Counted from the first letter of the stretch, positions 1 through 5,915 are shown. The stretch is 5,927 bases of DNA from Candidatus Cloacimonadota bacterium (GCA_003647765.1 QMNM01000103.1:1-5927), one strand, 5' to 3'. Numbers and translations are program-made. Notes: generated from the letters alone by a model not told the origin.

Positions 1-40
1 AGTTTTGATATATACATTTTCTATATTGTATTTTTTGGTG

Positions 41-199
41 TTGATAGAAGCCCACGATTTTAATCGTGGGTACGAAAGCGAAGAACTCATCTATTAACCA
101 TTTTAATGGTTTTTTAATATTGTAAAACCGTTGAAACGGTTATGAATATATCGTTCTGCGTTCACCACACAACTGAAGTTGTGGGCTTCTGCCTATCAA
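41..199. repeat. Four-palindrome element with terminal inverted repeats (REP/BIME- or MITE-like)
   Basis: The left end TTGATAGAAGCCCAC (41-55) is an inverted copy of the right end at 181-199, whose reverse complement is TTGATAGGCAGAAGCCCAC. The two differ only by a 4-base insertion. Between and within these ends lie four short palindromes: CCCACGATT/AATCGTGGG (51-59 with 62-70), AACCATT/AATGGTT (96-102 with 105-111), AACCGTT/AACGGTT (126-132 with 135-141) and CACAACT/AGTTGTG (168-174 with 177-183). Each has a 2-base centre, TT in the first two and GA in the last two. There is no open reading frame inside. The pattern resembles non-autonomous REP/BIME clusters mobilised by IS200-like (RAYT) transposases, and from memory similar palindromes occur in Bacteroidetes-like genomes. 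No transposase is in the window, so the mobilising enzyme is inferred. The structure itself is directly visible. Confidence 0.75.
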
Positions 200-274
200 T
201 CAGAATTTACTTTACAGTGTAGTAGTAGATTATGATAAATTAAAGAGGTGTGTGAAGTTAAACAGTATAGCAAA

Positions 275-318
275 CCACAAAAAATTTTTAGCCACGAAGA
301 AACACGAAGTTACACAAA
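275..318 (+). repeat. Phased CACRAA repeat, copy 1
   Basis: CACGAA (293-298), CACGAA (303-308) and CACAAA (313-318) are spaced exactly 10 bp start to start. A further CACAAA lies at 276-281. The same unit recurs at 598-645, 999-1014, 2667-2694 and 5901-5915, so it is a dispersed intergenic repeat. The function is unknown. Confidence 0.65.
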
Positions 319-597
319 TAAATTTCTACTGTCTGATATTTCTTTTATCAATAAGTTAGCCAATTAGATCCTTTAAAAAGTGAAGAATTGATAATTTACT
401 ATATGTTCATTATTTACAACTATTAACAGGATTTTATTGTCTAAAATTCTTAGATTTATTGGCATCTTTTTTGAAGAATTATTCACCTGATAAAATTTGC
501 TTTCTTTTAAATGGCTGTATACTAAATGCTTACCAATTTTCACTTATCCACTCATTATCAAGCCACAGCTTGGTAATGTTTGCTAATTCTCTTTATA

Positions 598-645
598 TTA
601 GTGTTTCTTTGTATTGTTCATGGTTAAACAATCTTTTTGTGGCTG
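598..645 (-). repeat. Phased repeat, degenerate copy 2
   Basis: Read on the + strand, TTAGTG (598-603), TTTGTA (608-613) and TTCATG (617-622) continue to TTTTTGTGGCTGAA at the right end. The reverse complement of that end, TTCAGCCACAAA, is identical over 12 bases to the boundary of the copy at the 3' end of the histidine kinase (2687-2698). The 10-bp spacing is partly lost (10, then 9). This copy overlaps the end of the spurious frame at 459-653, which helps to reject that frame. Confidence 0.5.
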
Positions 646-670
646 AAATTTGATAATAGCAAAAAAATAT

Positions 671-698
671 TTGACACTAAAAATGTAAGATTTCCAAT
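671..698 (+). promoter_or_regulatory. Candidate sigma-70-type promoter for the tRNA pair
   Basis: A perfect TTGACA -35 lies at 671-676. At a 16-bp spacer the -10 would be TCCAAT (693-698), which is poor because the important second base (A) is missing. An alternative AT-rich TATAAA at 710-715 is too far from this -35 to pair with it. The only support is the perfect -35 and a sensible distance (about 35-40 bp) from the presumed start point to the first tRNA. Confidence 0.3.
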
Positions 699-738
699 TT
701 GCAGTTAATTATAAAAATTATTGTAGTAATGTTGAATT

Positions 739-813
739 GGGCCTGTAACTCAGTGGTAGAGTATCTGCCTTTTAAGCAGAGAGTCGATGGTTCAAATCCA
801 TCCAGGCTCACCA
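739..813 (+). tRNA. tRNA-Lys (anticodon TTT)
   Basis: The full cloverleaf can be drawn. The acceptor stem GGGCCTG (739-745) pairs with CAGGCTC (803-809) with one G-U wobble at the second pair. The D arm is ACTC/GAGT around AGTGGTA. The anticodon stem is TCTGC (764-768) with GCAGA (776-780), and the loop CTTTTAA (769-775) puts the anticodon TTT at 771-773. The T arm is GATGG/CCATC (786-790, 798-802) around TTCAAAT. The discriminator is A810 and CCA is encoded (811-813). It decodes AAA and AAG. It is followed after 29 bp by tRNA-Glu, and the two are probably one transcript. Confidence 0.97.
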
Positions 814-842
814 AATTTCAATGCGTAATGCGTGATTGATCT

Positions 843-917
843 GACCCCATAGTCTAGTGGTGAGGACTCGAGGTTTTCATCCTCGCAGCAGGGGTTCAAT
901 TCCCCTTGGGGTCGCCA
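843..917 (+). tRNA. tRNA-Glu (anticodon TTC)
   Basis: The acceptor stem GACCCCA (843-849) pairs perfectly with TGGGGTC (907-913). The D arm is GTCT/GGAC with the typical tRNA-Glu core AGTGGTGA. The anticodon stem is CGAGG (869-873) with CCTCG (881-885), and the loop TTTTCAT (874-880) puts the anticodon TTC at 876-878. The T arm is AGGGG/CCCCT (890-894, 902-906) around TTCAATT. The discriminator is G914 and CCA is encoded (915-917). It decodes GAA and GAG. The 13 bases after CCA lead into a strong hairpin (930-961). Confidence 0.97.
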
Positions 918-929
918 TTTCTATATGTA

Positions 930-961
930 TCATGCCAGAGGCAAATCCACCTCTGGCATGA
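930..961. terminator. Perfect 12-bp hairpin after the tRNA pair (possible terminator or palindromic repeat)
   Basis: TCATGCCAGAGG (930-941) is perfectly inverted at 950-961 across an 8-base loop. It starts 13 bp after tRNA-Glu and lies about 110 bp beyond the stop of the oppositely oriented response-regulator gene, so it could end transcription from both sides. Neither strand has a proper T-run after the stem: the + side reads CAACTACTTT and the - side ATACATATAG. It is therefore not a textbook intrinsic terminator. It may instead be a dispersed palindrome or an RNA-stabilising end structure. Confidence 0.45.
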
Positions 962-998
962 CAACTACTTTAGATTAGCAATAAATTATCAAAACTAA

Positions 999-1020
999 TT
1001 AGTGAAAATTAGTGCTTTGT
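999..1020 (-). repeat. Phased repeat, copy 3, beyond the regulator gene
   Basis: On the - strand CACTAA occurs at 1014-1009 and again at 1004-999, exactly 10 bp apart, preceded by ACAAAG (1020-1015). This matches the CACNAA-N4 unit of the other copies. A short piece CCACGGATTCGGAT at 1057-1070 may be another fragment of this kind. The rest of 962-1072 shows nothing I can support. Confidence 0.5.
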
Positions 1021-1072
1021 ACAATTTATTTATATTAAGTAATACACTCTACTAAACCACGGATTCGGATAA

Positions 1073-2482
1073 TTATTTATTTTTATTTCTTAGTTTATTG
1101 CTCAATGTCATTCTGTTTATGCCCAGAACCTTTGCTGATTGTGTCTGATTATTATTTTGCATGTGCATAATAGTATCTATTGTGATGGACTCAATATATT
1201 CAAGAAGCTTTCCTTCTTTACTTCTTGCTAAATCACAGATCAATTTTTTTAATTTTTCCTCATTTTCAATATGTTTTTTCAGATAAGTATCTGATGAGAT
1301 TTGTTTAATCAAATTTTTAGATCGCGGAATATTCAAATATTCACTCAGTAAAATATTTGAGTGAGATATTACAACCGCGTGTTTAATCACATTTTCCAAC
1401 TCCCTTACATTCCCTGGCCAATTATAACTCTTCAATAATTTGATAGCTGATTCTGGGATTTTAGTAATACTTTTTTTGAATTCTTTATTAAATTTACTTA
1501 TAAAGTAATTAGCTAACTCAACAATATCATTATCTCTTTCTTTTAGTGGGGGCAATTTTATGTTCACAGTATTTAATCTATAATATAAATCTTCTCTGAA
1601 TTGTTTATTTTCTATGGCATTTTTGAGATCAATATTAGTTGCAGCAATTATTCTAACATTAACCTTTTGGGTTTGGTTGGAGCCAAGTCGTTCAAATGTT
1701 CCTTCTTGAATTATTCTCAGAATCTTTGATTGAAGGACTGGACTCATATCACCTATCTCATCCAAAAAAATTGTCCCATTATTAGCAAATTCAAACTTTC
1801 CTATTTTTTTTGCTTCTGCTCCAGTAAAAGCACCTTTTTCGTATCCGAATAATTCACTTTCCAATAGTTCATTTGGTATTGCAGCACAATTGACTGTTAC
1901 AAATTTTTTATCTTTTCTATTGGAATAAAGATGGAGTGCTTTGGCAACAAGCTCTTTGCCAGTTCCACTTTCTCCAGTAATAAGAACTGGAATGTCAGCT
2001 GTAGCAAACTGACCAATAAGCTTATAGACATCCTGCATACTTTTTGAGGAGCCTATAATCCTTTCTCCTGTTTCTTCTTCAGGATTTACAACGAAGTAAC
2101 TAATTTTCTCGCTTTCCAATCCCTTGCTTTTTATGACTTTTTCTACAATATTAGTAATTTCTCCAATATCAAATGGCTTTACAATATAGTCAAAGGCACC
2201 ATATTTCATAGCTTCAATTGCAGTATTTGTAGTACCGAAAGCAGTTATAAGAATAATAGGTATGGATTTATTTAACGAGTTAATCCTCCGCATAGCAGTC
2301 AATCCATCCATTTGAGGCATCTTTATGTCCATAAATACTAAATCTATTGGCTGATTTTGGACTATTTTAAGAGCTTCAATTCCGTTGGAACTTTCTACAA
2401 TATTATAATCTGTTCCTCTAAATATTTTTTTAAACGAATATCGCAGATTTTTGTCATCATCCACAATTAAAATATTAAGCAT
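1073..2482 (-). CDS. NtrC-family sigma-54-dependent response regulator
   Basis: This 469-residue cytoplasmic transcription activator has the standard three domains. The receiver domain (about 1-120) has acidic Asp8/Asp9, phospho-acceptor Asp52 in MDIKMP, Thr80 and Lys102. The AAA+ sigma-54 interaction domain (about 141-370) has Walker A GESGTGKE (170-177), the sigma-54 contact loop GAFTGA (217-222), Walker B GTIFLDEIGD (236-245), arginine-finger candidates Arg296/Arg302 and sensor II WPGNVREL (355-362). A Fis-type helix-turn-helix at about 447-466 contains AKVLGINRMTL. Length and motifs are complete, so it should hydrolyse ATP to open sigma-54 promoters. The ATG is preceded by AAGGA with a 6-base spacer, which supports this start. 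It lies 200 bp after the histidine kinase on the same strand and is its likely partner. The targets are unknown, and no convincing -24/-12 promoter is seen in the window. It is too general to assign as NtrC, AtoC or ZraR. Confidence 0.95.
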   Translation of the reverse strand: MLNILIVDDDKNLRYSFKKIFRGTDYNIVESSNGIEALKIVQNQPIDLVFMDIKMPQMDGLTAMRRINSLNKSIPIILITAFGTTNTAIEAMKYGAFDYIVKPFDIGEITNIVEKVIKSKGLESEKISYFVVNPEEETGERIIGSSKSMQDVYKLIGQFATADIPVLITGESGTGKELVAKALHLYSNRKDKKFVTVNCAAIPNELLESELFGYEKGAFTGAEAKKIGKFEFANNGTIFLDEIGDMSPVLQSKILRIIQEGTFERLGSNQTQKVNVRIIAATNIDLKNAIENKQFREDLYYRLNTVNIKLPPLKERDNDIVELANYFISKFNKEFKKSITKIPESAIKLLKSYNWPGNVRELENVIKHAVVISHSNILLSEYLNIPRSKNLIKQISSDTYLKKHIENEEKLKKLICDLARSKEGKLLEYIESITIDTIMHMQNNNQTQSAKVLGINRMTLSNKLRNKNK

Positions 2483-2540
2483 AATTAATCCTTTTTTAAT
2501 ATTGCATTGTAATCCTAATTTTGAATATTAGGGGAAAATT

Positions 2541-2592
2541 TGGAGTAGGGGACTCTGTCGCCTACCTATGTTTGACAGAGTCAAGCACTCCA
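2541..2592 (-). other. Stem-loop between the kinase and regulator genes
   Basis: GACTCTGTC (2551-2559) is perfectly inverted at 2574-2582. An outer stem TGGAGT (2541-2546) pairs with ACTCCA (2587-2592) across a symmetric 4/4 internal loop. An alternative pairing of GTAGG (2545-2549) with CCTAC (2561-2565) would compete. There is no long T-run after it on the - strand (AAATTTT), so a strong terminator is unlikely. It could be a dispersed palindrome, an RNA-processing site or an attenuator lowering expression of the regulator relative to the kinase. The remaining intergenic bases show nothing else clear. Confidence 0.5.
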
Positions 2593-2666
2593 TATCATTG
2601 AAGCAAGATTGAAGTAACGGTGTACTATTCGGATTGGAATGAATCCTTATAAATGATCTAAATTTT

Positions 2667-2694
2667 TTCGTGTTCATTTGTGCTAATTTGTGGC
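2667..2694 (-). repeat. Phased repeat, copy 4, running into the kinase 3' end
   Basis: On the - strand CACAAA (2692-2687), CACAAA (2682-2677) and CACGAA (2672-2667) lie exactly 10 bp apart, after GC at 2694-2693. The kinase stop TAG is 2685-2683, so the repeat encodes the final residues (A-T-N) and the stop. This is the cleanest three-unit copy along with the one at 293-318. Confidence 0.65.
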
Positions 2695-4356
2695 TGAAGA
2701 ATTACTCTTTTTAAATGGAAGTTTAATTATAAACGAGGTTCCCTCTGATGTATTTGATTCACACTCTATTATTCCTGAGTGCTTTTCCATTATAGTTCGC
2801 GAAATAGCCAAACCAAGACCTGTCCCTTTTGATTTTGTGGTAAAGAATGGCTCAAAAATTTTCTTCCGTAAATCCTCTGGCAAGTAAGTATTAAAATTGG
2901 TTATTTTAACAATACAATATTCTTCATCACAATCACTTTTTATTTCAATTTTCCCTTGATATGGTTCTGCTTGGATAGCATTTAATAGGATATTTAGAAT
3001 CACCTGTCCTATCTGTGAACTATCCATCCTGACTGGTGGAGCTTTCTCATTTAATTTTAATATCAATTCTATCTTATTTTTCTCAATGTGATAATTTAAC
3101 AAGTCAACAACCTTTTTTATAATCTCATTTAGATTAGATTCTTTTATTTCAGGCTCTTTTGGTCTTGCATATTGTAGGAAGCGGTAGGATAATTTACTAA
3201 TAGAATCAATTTCTTCCAAAATAACACTTAAATCTTTTTTCTTCTCATCATTTTTCGGCAATTCAGAAAAGACTGATTGGATAAGAACTTTTATAGTAGT
3301 TAATGGATTATTAATCTCATGAGCGAGTGCAGTTGACATCATTCCAACTGATGCCATTTGCTCTGAATAAATCATTTTCTCTTGATGCCGAAGTATTTCA
3401 TTATCTCTTTTTTCTAAATAATTTTGGATTCTTTTTGATACAAAGAAAACTAACAATAGTAAAATAATCAATATGATAATTGTAATCGGAATGAATTTAT
3501 CTCTAAATCTATGGAAAGATTCTAAAGCTTCATCTTTATCCTGTTCAATTATCATTACACAATGCATTTCCGGGATTATGTCATACGCTCCAAAAACTTT
3601 GACACCTCTGTAATCAGGATATTCATCAACACCTGCAACACCTTTGAGAGCTTTTTCTATACCTACACTCTTTACTTTATGATGCAAAATTCCACCTTCA
3701 ATGAATTTTGACTTAGTTAAAAGAGTTTTATTTGCATCCACAAGATAAACTTCCCCGGTTTCCCCAAGAATAAGTTCCTGAGTTATCTCAGAAATATAAT
3801 CTAATTTAATCTGACTCACTAAAATAGCGATTATATCTGAATTTTTTTTGATGGGTGTATAACCAAAAAACGCTGGTTCCTTCATTACAAATGAAAGATG
3901 TATAGAGCTAAAACCATTCTCGCCTTGAATTGCTTTCTGAAAATATTTTTCATCCTTGAAATTATAATTTCCACCATCAGTTGAATAAATTGTCATTCCA
4001 TTCGTATCAACCAATAAAATCTTATCATAACAGGAATAAGCATTTTTTAATAAATTCAACTGATTGAATATTTTTGTTTGAGTATTTTTCTTTAGGATAT
4101 CTTTCTGGCTTGAGATGAAATTCAGATCGCTCTTTCTTTCATTAAGCCAGGTTTCAAGGGACTTTTTCTTATATTCTAAAGTTGAAAGTAAATTTTGTGA
4201 TACTATTCTATAAATATTACTTCTGTAAATATTATAAGAAAGAAAAAGCATAATAATAATTGGTAAAATTATAAAGACAATTATGGAGACATTTACATAA
4301 AAAAGGACTTTCTTATAATTTTTACCGTTTTTAGATTCATTTTTCATGATTAACAT
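2683..4356 (-). CDS. Membrane sensor histidine kinase with Cache-like extracytoplasmic domain
   Basis: This 557-residue inner-membrane kinase probably autophosphorylates on His346 and passes the phosphate to the NtrC-type regulator encoded downstream. It begins with a basic N-terminus and transmembrane helix 1 (about 18-40). An extracytoplasmic sensor of about 245 residues (45-287) follows, with dCache/PDC-like features such as LLVDTNGMTIYST (114-126) and YFQKAIQGENG (138-148). Transmembrane helix 2 is about 288-307. HisKA follows with AHEINNPL (345-352), then the ATPase domain with N box around Asn455/Asn459, F box FEPFFTT (501-507) and G2 box GTGLGLAI (511-518). The G1 box is degenerate: where DxGxG is expected the sequence is NFNTY (487-491). 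The Shine-Dalgarno AAGGA is only 2 bases from the first ATG but 11 from Met4 (4347), so Met4 is a possible real start. The last residues come from a dispersed repeat. The ligand cannot be told; Cache domains often bind small organic acids or amino acids. Confidence 0.93.
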   Translation of the reverse strand: MLIMKNESKNGKNYKKVLFYVNVSIIVFIILPIIIMLFLSYNIYRSNIYRIVSQNLLSTLEYKKKSLETWLNERKSDLNFISSQKDILKKNTQTKIFNQLNLLKNAYSCYDKILLVDTNGMTIYSTDGGNYNFKDEKYFQKAIQGENGFSSIHLSFVMKEPAFFGYTPIKKNSDIIAILVSQIKLDYISEITQELILGETGEVYLVDANKTLLTKSKFIEGGILHHKVKSVGIEKALKGVAGVDEYPDYRGVKVFGAYDIIPEMHCVMIIEQDKDEALESFHRFRDKFIPITIIILIILLLLVFFVSKRIQNYLEKRDNEILRHQEKMIYSEQMASVGMMSTALAHEINNPLTTIKVLIQSVFSELPKNDEKKKDLSVILEEIDSISKLSYRFLQYARPKEPEIKESNLNEIIKKVVDLLNYHIEKNKIELILKLNEKAPPVRMDSSQIGQVILNILLNAIQAEPYQGKIEIKSDCDEEYCIVKITNFNTYLPEDLRKKIFEPFFTTKSKGTGLGLAISRTIMEKHSGIIECESNTSEGTSFIIKLPFKKSNSSATN

Positions 4357-4390
4357 ATTCCTTAACTTCTTATTTAATTGTCAATATAAA

Positions 4391-4435
4391 AAATAGCAAA
4401 AAGCCAGTGTATAAAATAAAAACACTGGCTTTTGC
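4391..4435 (-). terminator. Intrinsic terminator of the glutamate dehydrogenase gene
   Basis: On the - strand AAAAGCCAGTGT (4433-4422) pairs perfectly with ACACTGGCTTTT (4410-4399) across an 11-base AT loop. Two more pairs (G4434-C4397 and C4435-G4396) form after a bulged base. The stem runs into TTTTTGCTATTTTTT on the - strand, a classic U-rich tail. It begins 25 bp after the dehydrogenase stop and ends about 35 bp before the kinase start. That separates the two transcription units and leaves little room for a kinase promoter. A small extra stem CTCGT/ACGAG (4435-4439, 4449-4453) lies just upstream of it. Confidence 0.88.
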
Positions 4436-4459
4436 TCGTGTGCTGGGTACGAGAACAAT

Positions 4460-5710
4460 TTATGGATAAATTCCTCTTATTCTGGTTGCTTCTGCAACTC
4501 TTGCTACGGCAAGCATATAGGCTGCATCACGCATGCTTGTTTTTTGGGCTGTAGCAGAATCATAAACTTGCTTAAAAGCATCTTTCATAATCTTTTCAAG
4601 TTTGCTATTAACTTCCTCTTCAGTCCAATAATGAGCCATCAGGTCTTGTACCCACTCAAAGTAACTTACGCTAACTCCACCAGCATTTGCAAGAATATCT
4701 GGAATTACAAAAATACCCCTATCAAAGAGGATTTCATCTGCTTCTGGAGTTGTCGGTCCATTTGCACCTTCAGCAATTATTTTTGCCTGAATTTTGTCAG
4801 CATTATCTTTGGTTATCTGTCCTTCAAGTGCAGCAGGAACAAGAATATCACATTCAAGACTTAGAAATTCTGCGGGATCTATTGGCTCTGTATCAGGTAA
4901 ACCTACAACTTTTCCGGTAGAACGAACGAAATCTACAGCCTTCTTAATATCAATACCTTTTTTATTATAGACTGCACCATACACATCGCAGATACCAATT
5001 ATCTTACATCCGATTTCTTCAAGTAGAAGAGCAGCATTTGAGCCAACATTTCCAAATCCTTGGACCACTACTTTCATATCATTTAATTGTAATCCAAGAC
5101 ATTTTACTGCTTCCCTAACAACATACATAACTCCTCTGCCTGTCGCAGCATCTCTTCCAAGTGAGCCACCAATAAAAAGCGGCTTTCCAGTTACAACACC
5201 TGGCACAGAATAACCTTTTAGCACACTATAAGTATCCATAATCCAGGACATAGTTTGAGCATTGGTATTAACATCAGGAGCAGGAATATCCTTCTCAGGT
5301 CCAATAATTATAGAGATTTCAGCAGTATATCGGCGAGTAAGTCGTTCTATTTCCCGAGCGGACATCTTTGTCGGGTCGCAAGTTATACCACCTTTTGCAC
5401 CACCATAAGGAACATTTACAACTGCACATTTCCAGGTCATCCAGGTTGCCAAAGCTTTTACTTCATCAAGCGTAACATTTTGATGATAACGAATGCCTCC
5501 TTTTGCAGGTCCACGTGCAATATTATGCTGAACACGATAACCATCAAATACTTTATAACTACCATCATCCATTTCTACAGGAACTGATACAATGAGTTGC
5601 CTTTTGGGTTTTATCAAAAACTCTCTTATACCTGGTTCAAGTTCTAATTTGTCAGCGACTTTGTTAAACTGCTTTACGCATATTTCGTAGGGATTTATTT
5701 TCTTTTTCAT
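4460..5710 (-). CDS. gdhA: Glutamate dehydrogenase (Glu/Leu/Phe/Val dehydrogenase family)
   Basis: This 416-residue cytoplasmic enzyme catalyses the reversible NAD(P)-dependent deamination of glutamate to 2-oxoglutarate and ammonium. The family is usually hexameric at about this length. The N-terminal substrate domain has Lys70 (RGPAKGG), Lys94 (MTWKCA), catalytic Lys106 in PYGGAKGGI (101-109) and catalytic Asp146 in APDVNT. The Rossmann domain has GFGNVG (218-223) and an acidic Asp242 at the end of the second strand (GICD), which favours NAD over NADP; this is an inference. The C-terminal part keeps EGANGPTTPEAD (314-325) and NAGGVSVSYFEW (342-353), including the conserved Ser349. A leucine or phenylalanine dehydrogenase is less likely because the protein has the glutamate-type motifs and length. 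AAAGGA with a 7-base spacer supports the ATG. The first 47 bp overlap the 3' end of the zinc-ribbon gene, which suggests coupled translation. An intrinsic terminator follows. The symbol is a family name, not an orthology claim. Confidence 0.96.
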   Translation of the reverse strand: MKKKINPYEICVKQFNKVADKLELEPGIREFLIKPKRQLIVSVPVEMDDGSYKVFDGYRVQHNIARGPAKGGIRYHQNVTLDEVKALATWMTWKCAVVNVPYGGAKGGITCDPTKMSAREIERLTRRYTAEISIIIGPEKDIPAPDVNTNAQTMSWIMDTYSVLKGYSVPGVVTGKPLFIGGSLGRDAATGRGVMYVVREAVKCLGLQLNDMKVVVQGFGNVGSNAALLLEEIGCKIIGICDVYGAVYNKKGIDIKKAVDFVRSTGKVVGLPDTEPIDPAEFLSLECDILVPAALEGQITKDNADKIQAKIIAEGANGPTTPEADEILFDRGIFVIPDILANAGGVSVSYFEWVQDLMAHYWTEEEVNSKLEKIMKDAFKQVYDSATAQKTSMRDAAYMLAVARVAEATRIRGIYP

Positions 5711-5876
5711 CTACTTGTCCTTTCGTTGATATTCTACTTTTAGATAAACTCATCTGTTCCTGTTTTCTATAACTGGTAATATCATGCCAGCAGTATGGAC
5801 AGAAATATGTTTTTTCAAAGCTTGCCAGTAAAGCTTCAACTTTTGAAAGTTCTTTCCCACAATATGGGCATTTCAT
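5664..5876 (-). CDS. Small zinc-ribbon protein upstream of and overlapping the dehydrogenase gene
   Basis: This 70-residue protein has two CPYC knuckles, Cys3/Cys6 and Cys26/Cys29, which would bind one zinc as a zinc ribbon. The rest, from about residue 37, is charged and low in hydrophobicity with no recognised domain. There is no signal peptide or membrane segment, so it is probably cytoplasmic. The start is well supported by AGGAGGT 5 bases before the ATG, the strongest ribosome binding site in the window. Its last 16 codons overlap the dehydrogenase in another frame, and the dehydrogenase Shine-Dalgarno site lies inside it. I do not recognise a named family. Short CxxC proteins of this kind can be nucleic-acid binding or protein-contact modules, but no function can be assigned. 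It could be a regulator or stabiliser of its neighbour, which is a guess. The ribosome binding site and intact cysteine pattern argue that it is a real gene. Confidence 0.75.
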   Translation of the reverse strand: MKCPYCGKELSKVEALLASFEKTYFCPYCWHDITSYRKQEQMSLSKSRISTKGQVDEKENKSLRNMRKAV

Positions 5877-5881
5877 TTTTT

Positions 5882-5888
5882 ACCTCCT
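5882..5888 (-). promoter_or_regulatory. Strong ribosome binding site of the zinc-ribbon gene
   Basis: AGGAGGT on the - strand (5888-5882) is followed by five A and then the ATG at 5876. This near-perfect anti-16S match fixes the start of an otherwise doubtful small gene. The other starts in the window use the weaker AAGGA type. Confidence 0.85.
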
Positions 5889-5899
5889 ATATTTTTTTA

Positions 5900-5915
5900 C
5901 CACAAAGAGCACAAA
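5900..5915 (+). repeat. Phased repeat, copy 5 (window edge)
   Basis: CACAAA (5901-5906) and CACAAA (5910-5915), 9 bp apart and preceded by C, resemble the CACNAA-N4 unit of the other copies. The repeat lies just upstream of the zinc-ribbon ribosome binding site, in the place where that operon's promoter would be expected. The window ends 12 bases later. Confidence 0.45.

Larger units (their letters stand above)
200..738. other. Gene-free AT-rich stretch upstream of the tRNA genes
   Basis: No coding region can be supported here. The longest frame (459-653, +) would need a TTG start, has no Shine-Dalgarno site, and its end lies in a dispersed repeat. The stretch holds two copies of the phased CACNAA repeat (275-318 and 598-645) and a possible tRNA promoter near 671. 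The rest, about 320-590, is AT-rich with no structure that I can name. Confidence 0.6.

Noticed and set aside
96-183. CRISPR array (short palindromic units, one with GTTGAAAC)
   Set aside because: The units differ in sequence and spacing, there are no equal-length direct repeats with unique spacers, and no cas gene is seen.
460-475. Sigma-54-like site, TGGCAT then TTGAA with correct spacing
   Set aside because: The essential GC of the -12 element is GA, and no gene follows within 250 bp. One partial match is expected by chance in this composition.
459-653. 64-residue open frame on the + strand
   Set aside because: It needs a TTG start, has no Shine-Dalgarno site, has the composition of AT-rich non-coding DNA, and ends within a dispersed repeat.
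4379-4384. TTGACA on the - strand as a -35 for the kinase
   Set aside because: A 17-bp spacer would place the -10 at GGAATA over the ribosome binding site and first ATG, with transcription starting inside the gene.
4460-4920. Open frames on the + strand inside the dehydrogenase gene (also near 2690-2887 and 5255-5587)
   Set aside because: They are antisense shadows of well-supported genes, without ribosome binding sites or recognisable domains.
1073-5710. A joint nitrogen-control operon of gdhA, kinase and NtrC-type regulator
   Set aside because: A strong terminator separates gdhA from the kinase, and the regulator's motifs are generic to the whole NtrC family. Adjacency alone is not enough.
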